Source of the DNA: Anisakis pegreffii
Taxonomy: Eukaryota > Nematoda > Chromadorea > Rhabditida > Anisakidae
Length of the DNA stretch: 64,000 nt
Assembly (NCBI GenBank): GCA_035041965.1
Contig: JAPYMA010001845.1
Coordinates: 53,339-117,338, forward strand
Direction: 5' to 3'
Position 1 is the first letter of the stretch. The number at the start of each line of letters is the position of its first letter. Position numbers and translations under genes: made by a program. The notes under the pieces were generated by a model, which did not search any database, was not told the DNA's origin, and saw only the letters and a list, made by a program, of their open reading frames with translations. Positions 11,509-24,700 of this stretch are shown one piece after another.

Positions 11509-14460
11509 CCTCAAAATTAATTTTTCAATGAAAATCTCAGTTAGAACGATCGTTTCATTCATTCGGTTCGTAAATCTTCGCGTTTGTTGCATAAGGAAAC
11601 GGCAATAATCCTCTCATTTTCTTGACTACCATTCCAAACACAATCTTCCAAAAGCTTAAAGTCGCTAGATTTATCACTAGAGTAGAAAGCAAATGATCAT
11701 CACTCTCATAATCATCACAATTATGATTCAACAATCACGAGGATTTATTTCACAGTGAATGAGTAGAACCAAACGCTGTGGTGTCAGTTGTTGTTTTTGT
11801 CTAGTGAAAACAGCTGATTGATAAGAGATCGATCATAGAATACGAATTGTAACCGTTGGGTAAGATTTCATATGTGAACATTTCATATTGCTCACGATCG
11901 TATGAATAAGACAAGAATAATATCACGTTGACAAGCCATCTTAAGTTGTTGTTGCGAATAAACATGAGTTGGTGTAATGAATTCTCTGATTTTCAAGAAA
12001 AAAAGAGAATTCAATTGAAAGACTGAGAGAGGAACAATGCATGGTCCACGCCCAACAAATTTTAAAATTAAGCAAGTCAACAAAAACAATTGCTTGGATG
12101 TCTATTTACCACTGAGCTGCACCCAACCATTTTCCGATTTAATGAAATTGCTTTTCAGCATTCTCACTTAATTGAACGTGAAATTGCTCAACGGTCTGGT
12201 TCATTTCACGAATTGAAATTCATCGGGAAGTTTTTTGAATTTTCATCAACTTAATCAAATACTGAATATAAATACGATCAAATTATACTGAATATAAATT
12301 CCATTACATTCATTTCTCATCAAAACGCATTCAGCATCAGAAGATTGCTAGCCCTCAAATTCAGTTCCGTTTGCAGAAGGGATTTTCCGATTACTGCCTT
12401 AATAATGCTATCCTACTGAAGGGATTGGATGTTCTATAAATCATCGTATTCTCAGCCAACAGATTAACTTTCAGGAAATTTGACCGAGTGAAAGAATCTT
12501 TCTTGTAGCTGTTCATCAGACCCGAGTAATTTAGTAGAAATGGAAACAACAAACATTTCAACAGACACTCAATTGCTCACCGAAACGCCTTGCCCAAATA
12601 AGTTGTGCTATTCACTGAAATAACTTTCACAGATGATAATCAAACTTCGTGAGCAGAATGTTCTCTAATGCATGAACAAATTCATACATTCATAAAATGT
12701 ATTCATTGAAAATGTATGAGTTCCACCACAACAGAAAGTAATAAAATACCAACATCAAAAATCAGGTATCCGCCAGTTTTACCACTCCTTAGCAGTGTTC
12801 TATATTCGATCTAACAAACAAACTTTCATCTATGATCATAATTCAAAGAATACTGCTTAATTCCTTCAGTACCCCGAAAACATGCATACACATTTCATAA
12901 TCAATCCGATACTAAATTTTAACTGATTGCAATAAATGTGTGCAAATTAATGATCGTTATCATTCGGTGATTAATCCACTCGAACGTAATATTTTCAGAT
13001 GCAGATCTATATTGTATTTCAGATGTATATTTGTTTTATTGTACAGCAATTAACAGATAGCGTTGGAAATCCTTGGAAACATCGCGCGATGAACGATTCG
13101 GTTTAGTGTTTTCTTTTTCGCAAAGATTAGAGTTGCTCAGATTCATAAACAGAAAATATCTCTTCATGAACTTTTCATGAAGAAAAATCCCTGAAATTCA
13201 CGCATAAAGATATAGGTGCGATCGAATCTCACTCAAAGTTGCGTTGATAATTCAGTAAACGAAGAGAACTTTTATCATGAGACGAACGAACTGAAAAATA
13301 ATACGAGCGAATTCGAACTGATAGAAACAAAACAATTTGAATGAAAGACCATGAGAGCAAATAGCTGAAATAATATGAACAATGGTGAAATAAACCAAAG
13401 AGAAGAAGCAATTTATGATATTAGTTGTGAAGTGCACTGAAAACGCAAAATGAAAAATGAGAAAAACATTGAAAGCCAATTTGGTAAGATTTCAAAAATC
13501 CCTTTGGGAAGCGAAGAAAACAAATGGAAATTTACTATTCTAGAAAGCTGGTAAAAGAGAGAAACTTAGTGAAGCGTTTCATCAATGGAATGAATCATTG
13601 GTTGTTAGGTGGTTAGATTTAAGCGGACATTAGTCGATCTTGTGAGCACTGGGTAAAAAAGAGGCTTCAATTAGAATGAATGAAGAAAGGAAAAGTGAAT
13701 GAGCGAACGAGTGACAATGGATAAGATGGCAACATCGTTCGTTCGTCCCGTCTCGTCCTGAACGAGATGTTTTTTTGCTATGATGATGTGCATTCGTGCA
13801 TTGTCATGCAACACAGTTTTTAGCATCACGTCCTAACCATCCAAATCGGTTTTCGACAACAAATATATTGCAAATTAAAGTCATAAAAGGGAGAAGAACT
13901 CAAGTTTTATCATTAATTATTCAAGATTAATTGTGCGGCTTGTTTAAAAAACAATTTTCATAGAAAACATGGACACTGAGCGATAACCTCACAGAAAAAT
14001 TGTTGCAAATTAAATTTTGCCATCATCATCACAATCAGTATGTGATCAATTTCTGCGACAAGCTGACACCAGCGATGTTTAAAAGCACAAATTTGACCGT
14101 TATAATATTTATCGTTCTGTTCTATTCATAAACTAGATGGAGCTTTAATTCACCCATCAGTTCCTTTCAAATTGTTCCAGTACGCTAGTTAATCTCAAGC
14201 TTGAAATTCATATCTCTTTGTGCCTTATAGTTATTCCGTATTGATCCTTTCCATCCACATTCACTACCTCTGAATTCAATAGGTAATAAATTTTACTTTT
14301 TTATAGTTGGATTGCGAAATATTGATTTATACTAATACACTGACGTTCCACTGGAATTTGCAGACTGAATTTCTCATTCACTCATACGTCTTCTGGGATA
14401 ACATGTCCCAATTTCTCAGTTTCGAATCAAATTCTTACATCAACAAATTCAAAAACATTG

Positions 14461-14463
<3 letters not shown>
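11509..14463. other. Intergenic, no supported gene
   Basis: AT-rich sequence rich in ATTCATT/AATGAA words. Open frames are short, with no splice-linked coding signal that I could chain. Confidence 0.5.

Positions 14464-14522
<59 letters not shown>
14464..14522. repeat. (AT)n microsatellite
   Basis: An uninterrupted AT run of about 59 bases. It inflates a spurious Tyr-Ile reading frame. Confidence 0.95.
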
Positions 14523-14525
<3 letters not shown>

Positions 14526-14608
14526 CCAGGACTCTGTACAACCTTCTAATCTGGGTTTTGGTATCAAACTAATGTTCGAAAGCGGCATATACCGTGGAGG
14601 GATGCCTT

Positions 14609-14763
14609 GTGACGATTTCTGATAAATCTTTTCCCCCGCGAATGCCAGGGAATTTTCAGTCCCTGCGGAGGGGACTATTCAAGTAGAATCCCCCATGAGG
14701 TCTAGGGATTTTGAAGCCACCTCACAGTGCTCACATTTTGTTTGTACCTTGAGTTATACAATG
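14609..14763 (+). repeat. Dispersed GC-rich repeat R1, copy 1
   Basis: It starts GTGACGATTTC and ends GAGTTATACAATG. It aligns end to end, with divergence, with 45968-46126, sharing GGAATTTTCAGTC, GGATTTTGAA-like and TTTTGTTT blocks in the same order. It is more GC-rich than its surroundings, with no coding sense. An old mobile-element fragment or MITE is likely. Confidence 0.7.
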
Positions 14764-15054
14764 TTTTGACGCTTTTTAAGCGTTTTTCGATCATGGTAAC
14801 GCAGTCTGTTATAAACTTTGGGTTGTTGCAATAAAGCAATCAGATTTTTGTCCGTCAGAGGATTACTATGAGAGGACAAGAAATTTGACAATTGCATCGT
14901 CACTGTGACCCACGCCTTGGAGTAGTCAGTGCTCATTGTGCGGTTTAGACAATTGGAATTAACTTTATATTGTGTTTATTGGTACAACAGTTGTTCTTCT
15001 CTTTCTTCATCATTGGTGTTATCGTTTTAAGGAAGATGCTCAGTGATGAACAAA

Positions 15055-15560
15055 TTTGAAAATTTTGGCTCTGTTCCGGCCCAGCAGTTCCGAAACTTTG
15101 GCGCCAGACCTAGCTCTGGCTCAACTTTGCTAGAAAATTTGTCTCCAGCTCAGAAGTTCTAAAATGTTGGCTCAAGCTTCAACTTTAATTCTACATCCTC
15201 CAAATTTTCGGCTGCGGCAAAGTCCTTGGCTCCGAATTTCGTTTCGCTTCGCTTTCGCCCACGGAAAAACCTTTACCGTGTGAGTCTCGATTTCGGCTAC
15301 TGACCGTTGTTGTGATGGAACCAAAAAATTTTTTTGGCTCCGTAGTTTGAACATTATTGCATACTGACGTCGTTTTTCATGATAAATAAATGGTTTATGA
15401 CAATGAATTACCGTTACTTTCCTTACCTGCAACTTACGAGGAGGGCCTTTGCTGGTGCGGAAGATTTTTCGAGAGGGATGGTTGGCTTCCGCGAGGGGGA
15501 GGGATTCCCTTGTGACTTGTCTTGATGACTCGTGCCCTCGCAGGGGATTTTGCGCAGGGA
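15055..15560. repeat. GC-rich repetitive segment with internal duplication
   Basis: Two imperfect direct units are visible: CCAGCAGTTCCGAAACTTTGG near 15078 and CCAGCTCAGAAGTTCTAAAA near 15145, each followed by a GGCTCAA-like block. Composition changes sharply against the flanks. A 150-codon minus-strand frame crosses this segment but has no recognisable domain and is best explained by the base composition of the repeat. Confidence 0.45.
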
Positions 15561-16286
15561 TGGAAGATTGATCCAAATTCCGAAAAGTATATTGAACCTC
15601 ATTTCTACAGATCACTTCAACCAAGAAACTTCTACTATCAGATTTCTAATAGTTTAAAAGTTGAATCATACCAAAAATACTGCCGAAAGTCATTTTTCGA
15701 AAATCCTTTCATTGGACGCCTTATAATTTTCAACAACTTCTGCTTACGCGACACGATACTTACTGCACAGCTAAAATTACTGGTTTCAATATAAGGAATA
15801 ATCTGCATACGCCAAGCAAATTCGTATTATACGCTCAAAATGTGCAACACCGATCGGATAGCATTACATATCACACGAAAAATCTTTGAGAATAAATTCA
15901 GCAACATGTCACTCACTGAAATTAAGACTATATTGGTATTAAAGATCACAAAAGAAAATAAGACGCACAAATTTGAAGTATAGCACAGTTTGAAAGAATG
16001 CTGGTGTCTCTACAGATAAGCAGTATTTCGTATGGCAGTAATGAAAGGCAAATTGATCATGACCTTGAATCGATAAGAATGCAGATTGATAGTGAAAATC
16101 AGAAGAGAGCAACTTACAAGAACAACTGTTTATGACGAACAAATACGAATTGCAACTTCGAAATTAGTGTCATCGATATAATAAATAAAAAAGTTATGTT
16201 CCGTTGCTAAGCGTCATTCAATGCATTAACTTATAAATGGTAACGATTCAAAAGTGAAAAAAGATTCAGCGATTAGTTGTAGACAC

Positions 16287-16367
16287 CTTGTATTTCTGCT
16301 GCACTCCGATAATTCTAAGGGATAGCTTTCTAAGAGACTCATCAAATTTCAGACCTTTCCAAGGCAT
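16287..16367 (-). CDS. Orphan coding-like exon
   Basis: ATG at 16367 opens MPWKGLKFDESLRKLSLRII, then GVQQKYK, before a GTGTCT donor in phase 0. The residue mix is strikingly protein-like for this AT-rich stretch. No partner exon or family was recognised, so it may be an isolated exon of a gene with long introns or a chance frame. Confidence 0.2.
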
Positions 16368-17342
16368 ATCAAAGCGCTTTCAAGACATCTCTGTTGGACA
16401 AGGCTGAATGTTCAATTCATTCGTCGCTTTGCGATGTACTTTTTGAGCAGCAGCAAAAGAACCATGCCTGTTGCATTTGCTGAATAAGGATCAAACATCA
16501 AACCGAATTCTGCCACTGTACTGCAAAACGTTCCACAATCTGACTTTACGATACAGCAATTCATTTTGATGGCAAAAACTAACCGTACAGAGAAAATGTA
16601 ATCGTGAATGCGCACAGAAATAGCGCAATAAAGATTGAGTACAGAAAAATGACTGATTAGAAAACTGAAATGCACTTGGATGTTTCTTGAATTGTTACAC
16701 TAATACTCAACATTCTTTAATATTAATTCATTAATCCAATCTCATTAATACTGATACTCCACACATTAATATTAACATTCTTAAGAAATCGAGCATCTCT
16801 AAGAGTTCACAAACATATTGATGAACTTTCGAATAGCACTTGTCATGAAAATCATTAATTTTTCAGATTAATAAAAATAAGAAGACAAAGGGAACGATTA
16901 AATGAAAATGTTCCTATGTAGGGCTCACGAAAGCAAACCCTTCTCGTATGCTCACTGAAATGTATGAATTCGAATCATTTGAATTCACAAACGGCTGAAA
17001 TTGAAGCTATTATTCCGAATTTTTAAAGCTGGCTGATATCATATAAGCAAACATCGGATTCAAAATTTTTCAATACTTGTTAAATTTATGTCTGATGCTT
17101 CACAAGTTCAACGAATCATTAAAATTGCCAATGTCCATCAATTGCTTCCATTCAATCCTCTCATATCACTACTTCATGTTATGATGGTGATGAGAGAACA
17201 ACAGAAAAATTCAACGAAAAACAACAGCAAAAAATATTTATATTTGAAGCAGTAAAAGAATTCGCATCGTTTTCATTTTTCTGCACGATATGAGCCAATC
17301 CAAGCTCAGTGTGGTTGTATTCGCAGACATTGATCGATAAAA

Positions 17343-17410
17343 TGTCGTCGATAACTCAATCGACTCGACGTGCTACCAACCACCTAACGAACCAACAAAA
17401 CGTCTCAAGG
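17343..17410 (+). CDS. Orphan start-exon candidate
   Basis: ATG at 17343 opens MSSITQSTRRATNHLTNQQN, then VSR, to a strong AAG|GTAAGC donor (phase 2). No downstream exon could be chained. Confidence 0.2.
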
Positions 17411-17832
17411 TAAGCAACAAGGGCAGCCAGCAGCAATGGCCAAGCGAGAAGCAGACAAGCAATAAGCGTTTGATTACAACCAACAAAGCAAACGTTTTGT
17501 TCTGTGACTTCAATAAGTTGTTGTTAGTGAAACGCTAACGGATGAATATCAAGATTTGGATGATCAGATGTGAAATGGCTGGTTTATTCTCCGAGTTAAA
17601 TTATACACAATACCATAACAAACCAAATCTCAATTCGTTTCCACCACAACAATCAAACAAATAATAACAACAATAACAACAAAACCTTCACAAGTATCGT
17701 TCGATTGTTTTTCTGATCTTTGTGACAATTACGAATTAATTCAAACTTTCATGATTAGAATTCATTCAGCATAATTTCATTCATCTGTTCCATCAAATAC
17801 AAAATCACATCCAACTACTTGATGCTATTCAA

Positions 17833-18010
17833 GCGAAATTTCATGTCAGTTGGAATCCGATCGACCTACCTTTTCATCATTCCGACTGTCGAAATGGTTC
17901 GGTTAGAATCCCACTGAATTTTCATTTTAACATTCCGACGATCGGAATCGAACTCAAAGCTTCCGGAATTCACCGAAATTCGGCAATTTCTCGGAATTTA
18001 CCGAAAGGCT
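17833..18010 (+). repeat. Dispersed repeat R3, copy 1
   Basis: It contains AAGCGAAATTT, CGACTGTCGAAATGGTT and the near-palindrome ATTCCGACGATCGGAAT. These blocks recur in a second diverged copy about 1.1 kb downstream, in a different order. Confidence 0.55.
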
Positions 18011-18189
18011 TAAAATACGTTAAAACCAAAGTTTCGCCCATTTCAGCGGCCCAAAATTGTTCAAAACGTGTATAAACAGACACATAAACATTTACATGAA
18101 TTCAAGTATGCAGCTATCCAGAACTTTTCCTCTCAGCACGAAGAGCTTAACGAGCAAAGGGGTTTTTCGATGATAAACTTGGTATCATT

Positions 18190-18248
18190 ATGCATATTAC
18201 GACTATTGCGATGCTGGCCACTGGCCTAAGCGCACCGGCAAAACAAAA
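18190..18248 (+). CDS. Orphan signal-peptide-like start exon
   Basis: ATG at 18190 opens MHITTIAMLATGLSAPAKQK to a GTTAGT donor, the same donor type used by the DM13 genes here. It has the look of a short signal peptide between two R3 repeat copies. No second exon was found. Confidence 0.2.
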
Positions 18249-18941
18249 GTTAGTATTTTATTTCGTTAAAACAAGAAGAGTAACATCATCCTAATGAATG
18301 AAATTAAGACCACCATGTTGTCTACTTCCATGAAACCCGTATTTACTAGCGTTTCGGCGGTTCATAGGTTGATACTTTTTGACAGAGATTTACTCAGGTT
18401 ACAGACACCGACAGATAAGCGTTCGGTTGAATTCATGTGGTAAACTGAGGTAAAGATGATAACATCAGTGATGGTTGAGGGTTTCTGTAAAATGTGTGCG
18501 GGAAAACAGAATTAAGTGGGTAAGGAAAGTAGCGCTGATGAACAGTAACAAATAGACAAAGAGGTGCACAAAGCGACGACCGAGAATTGGAAAGAGACAT
18601 TGGAGCTGGCCAAAAATGTGCATAATTGCGTGTCAAATGTGGATGTGAAGGGCAGTAGACTCTGGTCATAATGACGATTGGCGTGATCATGAAATTGGAT
18701 TGATACCACGGCTATGGTGCACAATAACATCGCCAGTGATAATTATTTCAGATAATGATGTTCCTGCGAGTATTATTAATAAACCTAACTTTGTAAGACC
18801 GGTTTTAGTAGCGTGCTAAGACAGACTGCACTTTTCAAGCCATCAATAAACCATTGTTTCGCAAGGCGAAACGACAAAAAACGAATGCACGCTCTGCAGC
18901 TAATTCCGAAGTTCGGTCCAAATCTTATGCTGGTGATAGTA

Positions 18942-19080
18942 TCCAAGCGAAATTTTAGTCGATCGCAATCTGCCCGAATTCACATTTCAATATTCCGACG
19001 GACGGAATTCCAATCGACTGTCGGAACGGTTGAATCGAAACATACCGAATTGACATTTTCAATTTCCGACAATTTTCCAA
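18942..19080 (+). repeat. Dispersed repeat R3, copy 2
   Basis: It shares AAGCGAAATTTTAG, ATTCCGACGGACGGAAT and CGACTGTCGGAACGGTT with 17833-18010. Block order differs, so the element is built from shuffled or inverted short palindromic modules. Confidence 0.55.
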
Positions 19081-20270
19081 GCAATCGTCACTTGCATGCC
19101 ATCACTACCCGCAACTGATAGTTGCCCTCCATTTCAATGCATCCAAGTTGTTCATTTATACTATATGTATATATCTGTTTATTTATATTTACATATAAGA
19201 AGGAAATATGAAACATTTATGAATGAATATATGAGAATATTGGGTGATTAAGGACTTAACAATGCAGCTGCATAGCAATACTGCATAAAATGTGGAGACG
19301 ATCAAATGCTGTGATGAAGTACGGTTAGCAAAGAGAATCGACAATTTGTCGCATTCAGGACGCATGTCATCTGCGTCAGTTTGTGTATGTACACATTTTT
19401 ATGGTATTCAATCATATAATGATGATGATATTCCATAGATTAAATGTTATATGAAGCATAACAAAATTTCATTCAATTTCACTACGACGTATTTAACTAA
19501 TTTTCGCATAAACTCATGCCGAAAATGTAAACGCATACGACTGATGAAGAATCGCAAGATTAAATTCATTCATTTCAACATTCCCTCAGAGGCTCGTCAT
19601 CCGAATAAACATACCACCTTTACAAAATAAATGAACAGCTAGAGAGGAACAAATCCATTTGAAAAAGACGAAGTACTAATTAAAATGCTGCTCACCAAAA
19701 ACAACAAGCTACCAATCATCGAGCTGCACCACCGTAGTCACACTCGAATCGTTTGATGCATTCTTCATTAGAACGACCAATAAAAAATACTCATTGTATT
19801 TTCAGACACAGAAACAAAAGGATGCACCACAATCGATGACTAGAAAAATAGACGATGGCTTAAGAAAACATTACATTTCATCGTCATTTCCATACACGAA
19901 CGTTTGGAATAGATCGATGTGATTATAGCATAATCACTCAATTTCTACAAAAAAAAACTGCACTGTGATTATATCGTATTTTCAAGATACCAATGAATTA
20001 TTTTGTGTTTGAACGAAGTGTTTTTGTTTGTTACTGAGTAGTTCGAATTTCTGAACAAAAATATGCCAGAAATCGTTACAGTTCACTGATTCGTTTCAAA
20101 ATTCTAACACGAAAACTCACGTTGATTCTTCATACTCAATTATGCCTCTCTGCAACTCACTTACGATTAGATGTTCCTCCCGAAATATTACACGACGATA
20201 ATGTTTTTCACGTTTCAGTGACCCAGTTGATCAGCTGTAATCATAAATCGAAGTAAAGAGCGATAAACGA

Positions 20271-20519
20271 ATGAAAAAGTCACAATTTCAAGAACTGATG
20301 CATTTCATGTACAAATCTCGCAATTCGGTTCGATCACAGGTCAGCGCAAATGACTTCAAAAATTTGGAACAATTCACTGACGATCGTCGGTTTGCTGATT
20401 CGGAAGAGCTAAAGACTAGGACGACGTTTCGTTCATTTATAAATTACTACTATTCACGACGTTTGTTTAAGCGAACAATGAATTCAACTGAGACAATTCT
20501 ATCAAATTGTGTTTGTTAA
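20271..20519 (+). CDS. 82-codon open frame, unknown
   Basis: The frame opens MKKSQFQELMHFMYKSRNSV and is rich in charged and aromatic residues (DDRRFADSEELKTRTTFRS, NYYYSRRLFKR). There is no signal peptide or known domain. It may be a small single-exon gene or part of one, or chance. No poly(A) signal was checked convincingly. Confidence 0.2.
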   Translation: MKKSQFQELMHFMYKSRNSVRSQVSANDFKNLEQFTDDRRFADSEELKTRTTFRSFINYYYSRRLFKRTMNSTETILSNCVC

Positions 20520-21639
20520 AGAATCGTTTTGAAACAATGAGCGCACACACGGAATTGAGACTCATCAACTCAGCAACAGCCAATCGTTGCGCGCAACTTT
20601 AAGAGTAAATGCGAAAAAATCAATTCACTGAGCGCATGCAAACGAGCTTGAATCTGACCAACTTTGAAAGAAGAAGCGAAATGTAGATATTCCACGACAG
20701 AAATTGCATGGTTATCATAAGAAGACTGCTGAGCGTGATTATGAAAACATTCTTCAAAGGAGCAGAGATCATCAAAAATTTGTAGATGGACAGAGAATCA
20801 AGATGAAACTGGTAATACTTTAATTGGAAACATGCAAAATTGAGTTAAGTGCTCAGCATGAGAATGTGCATTCCTATTTATGGAACTAAAAACTAAGCAA
20901 TTTCGGTGAAATTAAAATCATTTTAGGTAATTTTTACGTACACGGCATTCAAAGGATACGTTTGAATGAAACTTTAATGATCCACGAAATTTAAATCCTC
21001 ATTACCAAGTTTCCTTTCGCAATTATTAATCAAATGCTATTTGAGCACCACAGATGTTCGTCGGTCGAAATTAATTCAAAAACGGTGAATTCAGTTCACC
21101 TTCGTTTAATCAAAATGTGAATCAACTATTCAAAAACTACATAAGCAGTGAATTTGTTTGATCCTGATCCAACTTCCAATTAGCTCATCTAAATTTACTA
21201 TTTCAAAGTCCCAATCCGACATTTACTCTGGATGAAACGAGTTTCGGTCAAATTTTAAAACGATATTCATCAATGATTGTAGAATGGAATTCAAAACAAA
21301 CCGATCTCATTTGGTTTAATTAAGTGGGTAAGTAATCGAAGTAAGTATAGGTAATCGCCGATGTGGGACGTAAGACGGAGAATTAAAAAGAAAAGCTCGT
21401 TTAGAGCTGCCAAAACTCCTCGACAACACTGTTTGGAAATAATAACAAATGACATATCAGCGTTTAAACTGAGGCAATTTTACCACAACGATATGAATAT
21501 TTATAGTTTTTTTCCTACGCCTTCTAAAAATGCAGACCAAAGCTCTGAACTTATTCGAAGCTCTTAAGCGCTCACTGAACTTATGTTATTTGTGAATTAT
21601 TCGAGTTCAGTTGAAAATGTTAAATGGTGTGTTGCGGGG

Positions 21640-21760
21640 ACAGAAAAAGAATGTCGGCGACGAAATTTCGCAATCTGCAACCCCGAAAATGCAGTTGGCT
21701 CGAAGCAAGTCGGGGAATCGGGGAGGGTTCCCCGATATTCCCTGAAGAATCTTGATTTAT
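21640..21760 (+). repeat. Dispersed GC-rich repeat R2, copy 1
   Basis: The segment runs from GCGGGGACAGAAAAAG through GTCGGCGACGAAATTT, CCCCGAAAATGC and CGGGGAGG. It aligns with the reverse complement of 36535-36670, which has GCGAGGAAGGAAAAAA, GTCGGGGACGATATTT and CCCCAAAAATGC in the same order. Confidence 0.55.
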
Positions 21761-21799
21761 GATTTTTGCTTCGGTTTGGGAGCACTTCTGTTCGAAGCT

Positions 21800-24700
21800 A
21801 TGGAATTTTTCATCATGCTCTCAAGCAAAATCAGATGTAAGAGAGAAAATTACGATAGGATTTCGAACGTCTCTTGGCAGCCTTCGACATACTGAATAGC
21901 ATTCGTCAAGTGTTGCAGTCATTTTTGAATTTCGATACAATATCTTTCTTGATTTTGGTTACTAAATTGGTGCTGTTCTAGTCGAATGGGATGGAACTAT
22001 GTTCTTGAAGGGGTATTTGAGAACTATACAGTGAGAGTGAAGAGGTTGTTTCGTTTCTAATGAATTCGGAGCTGAAACTGGTTATCAACTAGGTTTCATC
22101 AAACTGGTCCTCATGATAACAAATCAGCAAGTCACTACGGATTTCAAAGATGACTTCTTTAATCCCACTCAAGCATCCTGTTCTCACTTTTCTATCTATC
22201 ACAAACTGTAGAAACAGTTAGTGGTAGATGAAAAGTCACAACAGAAGAAATGAGGCCGGCTACAAAGAATTAATTTATTTCCATTGATTACAATTAAAAA
22301 CGGTATTTTAGTTTACAGCCAAATGTTGAAACGAACTGTTTGTAAGTGGGGCTTCACTTTTGTGAAGATATTATTTATGAGCAATTCTTGTCAAGACATG
22401 CTTAACACAGAAGCTTGAACGTCTTGAGGTAGCTGATAATTGTTGTTAGATTAACGATCAACTCTGACCTAGGACCAAACTCTCGGTCCCAGCTGAGTGT
22501 GCGATTAACTTTACACATGATGATTAGCCGATATCAATCACGAAAACAATCAAATAATATAAGAGGATGTAATCTAGGGGAATATGTATATGTATGAATG
22601 AAATTCATTCACGATGATCTCTGATAATTTAGATGCGTGCCACAAATCATTAACATCGTTTGTGTAACAACTAACATACTACTTATTATTGTCGTTCGTA
22701 CGAGAACGACAACAATGCACTGGTATAATAAAGCTTATTGAAACAGCACTCAGACGACAAGCTTGTTGAAGAAACACTTACCTGTAACATTTATTACATT
22801 TCGTTTGATCGTCAGCCAGTCTTACGATTGTCATTCCTCAGAATTAATACTAGTCTCAATGTGTATTAAATTTCACCAAAATCAGTAAACAATGCATTAG
22901 GCACTGATCAAGAAAATAGCTGTTCAATAATCCATTTTAACCAGCTATAGTAAGTGTTAATTTGTCTCGTTCCATTCTTATTTGATTGGTCCGCCAATGG
23001 GAAACTTTACAATAATTCTTCCTCGACGCTTTTTCAGTGAAATCAAAACACTGAAGAAATACAATATTACAGTGAACAATACGTTCCAAAAAGCAGTATA
23101 TCTAGCATGGGAACAGTCAAGTTTCTGCCCGGCAAACTGATGGTGTGCGAATATTCAATTGCGTCTTTATAACAAAATGTTTAGATAAAACCATTTGAAG
23201 ATCACTAATCAAAACAGGCTTTCATATTTCCTAATATTCACTTCTCTGAAAAAAAAAGAATCTTAGAGCACATCCATTCATTTGATTGGTACCGTTTAAA
23301 TAGATAAATGATTTGATAAAGTTAAGTATAGCATAATAATTTGCAAACACATTAAAGTGAATGAAAGCGAGCGATCAATGGTCAATAATTTGTCTTGGTT
23401 AATGGATCGGGGTGTGGGATGAAGATATAATATGTTGTTTCTAGTGAAAAGGATAAAGTGTGATTAACGCATAATCATTCAACAAACGTAAAGTATTTAC
23501 ATCTACACACACACACATAAATATGGATGTTGTGTTTAATCAGATTCTGTCTTTCACGACATGATGGTAAACAACACGCTCAGTGGTTGACCAACAACAA
23601 CCTCCGTTTTCAAACCAAAACAACTCCCATAACATCAATATCAAATACGTTGATAAACATTTCTCAACTCGGTCCACTGTTCCCAAATGATGCATACTTC
23701 TAGATTCTGTCAAAATTTTCGGAATGAAGTTGTACGTTCATTTCTATCAGTACGAATTGGCATTCAATGAAGTGCTCATTTAAAAATCATCTCATGAAAT
23801 ATTCTTTGAGTAAGACACTGCAACTCAAAACTTGCTTCAGAAACAGTAACTGAGATAAGATGCGGATCAAAACAGCGACTAAATAATTGCTTGATGGACA
23901 ACTGCATGGATATGGTAGACCATTTTATAAGCTATTAGAAGAAGAAGTTAAAAAGAAGTAAAAAAAAACACCAATTAAAATGCATGGCAATCAAGTATAC
24001 TCTTCCAACACTGCACGCACTCTTGACAATAGAATGCGAATCCATTAACGTATCTTGAATAATGTTAGCCTAAGAGCCATGCGATTTATGACGATTCGCA
24101 ATAATGAATAATCATACTTCGAAACACTTCAGTTTAAATATTCATTGAGCATAGAAAGTCACATGCAACGTTTCTGATAATAACGCACTTTGATGACAGA
24201 TGTTTCGATCGCTTAAGGTATCATCATTGAATTTTAGGATGCTGAAGTATCAGCAGCTGAAGATAGCAATAAGGCTCGGAATTAATGCAGTTCGTCGTTG
24301 CTGCTACGTCTTTCAAGCAATCAACATGCATCCAATCCCGCTATGAATGATAAACAGCAATCCATCATCTTGAGACTTTTTCCGTGCTCCCTATTATCAA
24401 ATTATCTCAAGCTCAGATGATTACTCGTTCAGCCAGTGTTTCGCTTCACTGTTGATCGCGTGAAATGAATGAATTTGTCCCTCACACGCAAAAATCGGTT
24501 GATCTTAAGCGACCAACTCATTGGATCTGAGTTCTGCTGAGTCATGAATTTGTAATAATATTCAACAGTTGAGAATCACAAAGCGACATTAGGTTAGTCA
24601 TCAGCCTAACCGAAATCAAAGTTAATGGGACTGACTAATACGAAAAGAATAGGAGAAGAGATATTCGAATAACGTGGAATTGGGTGTGACATTTAAGCGA

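Noticed and set aside
14307..14549. 80-codon plus-strand frame
   Set aside because: Most of its C-terminal half is Tyr-Ile repeats from the (AT)n run; the rest has no coding signal.
15172..15624. 150-codon minus-strand frame
   Set aside because: It lies over the GC-rich repeat segment with internal duplication; the frame is explained by composition and no family is recognisable.
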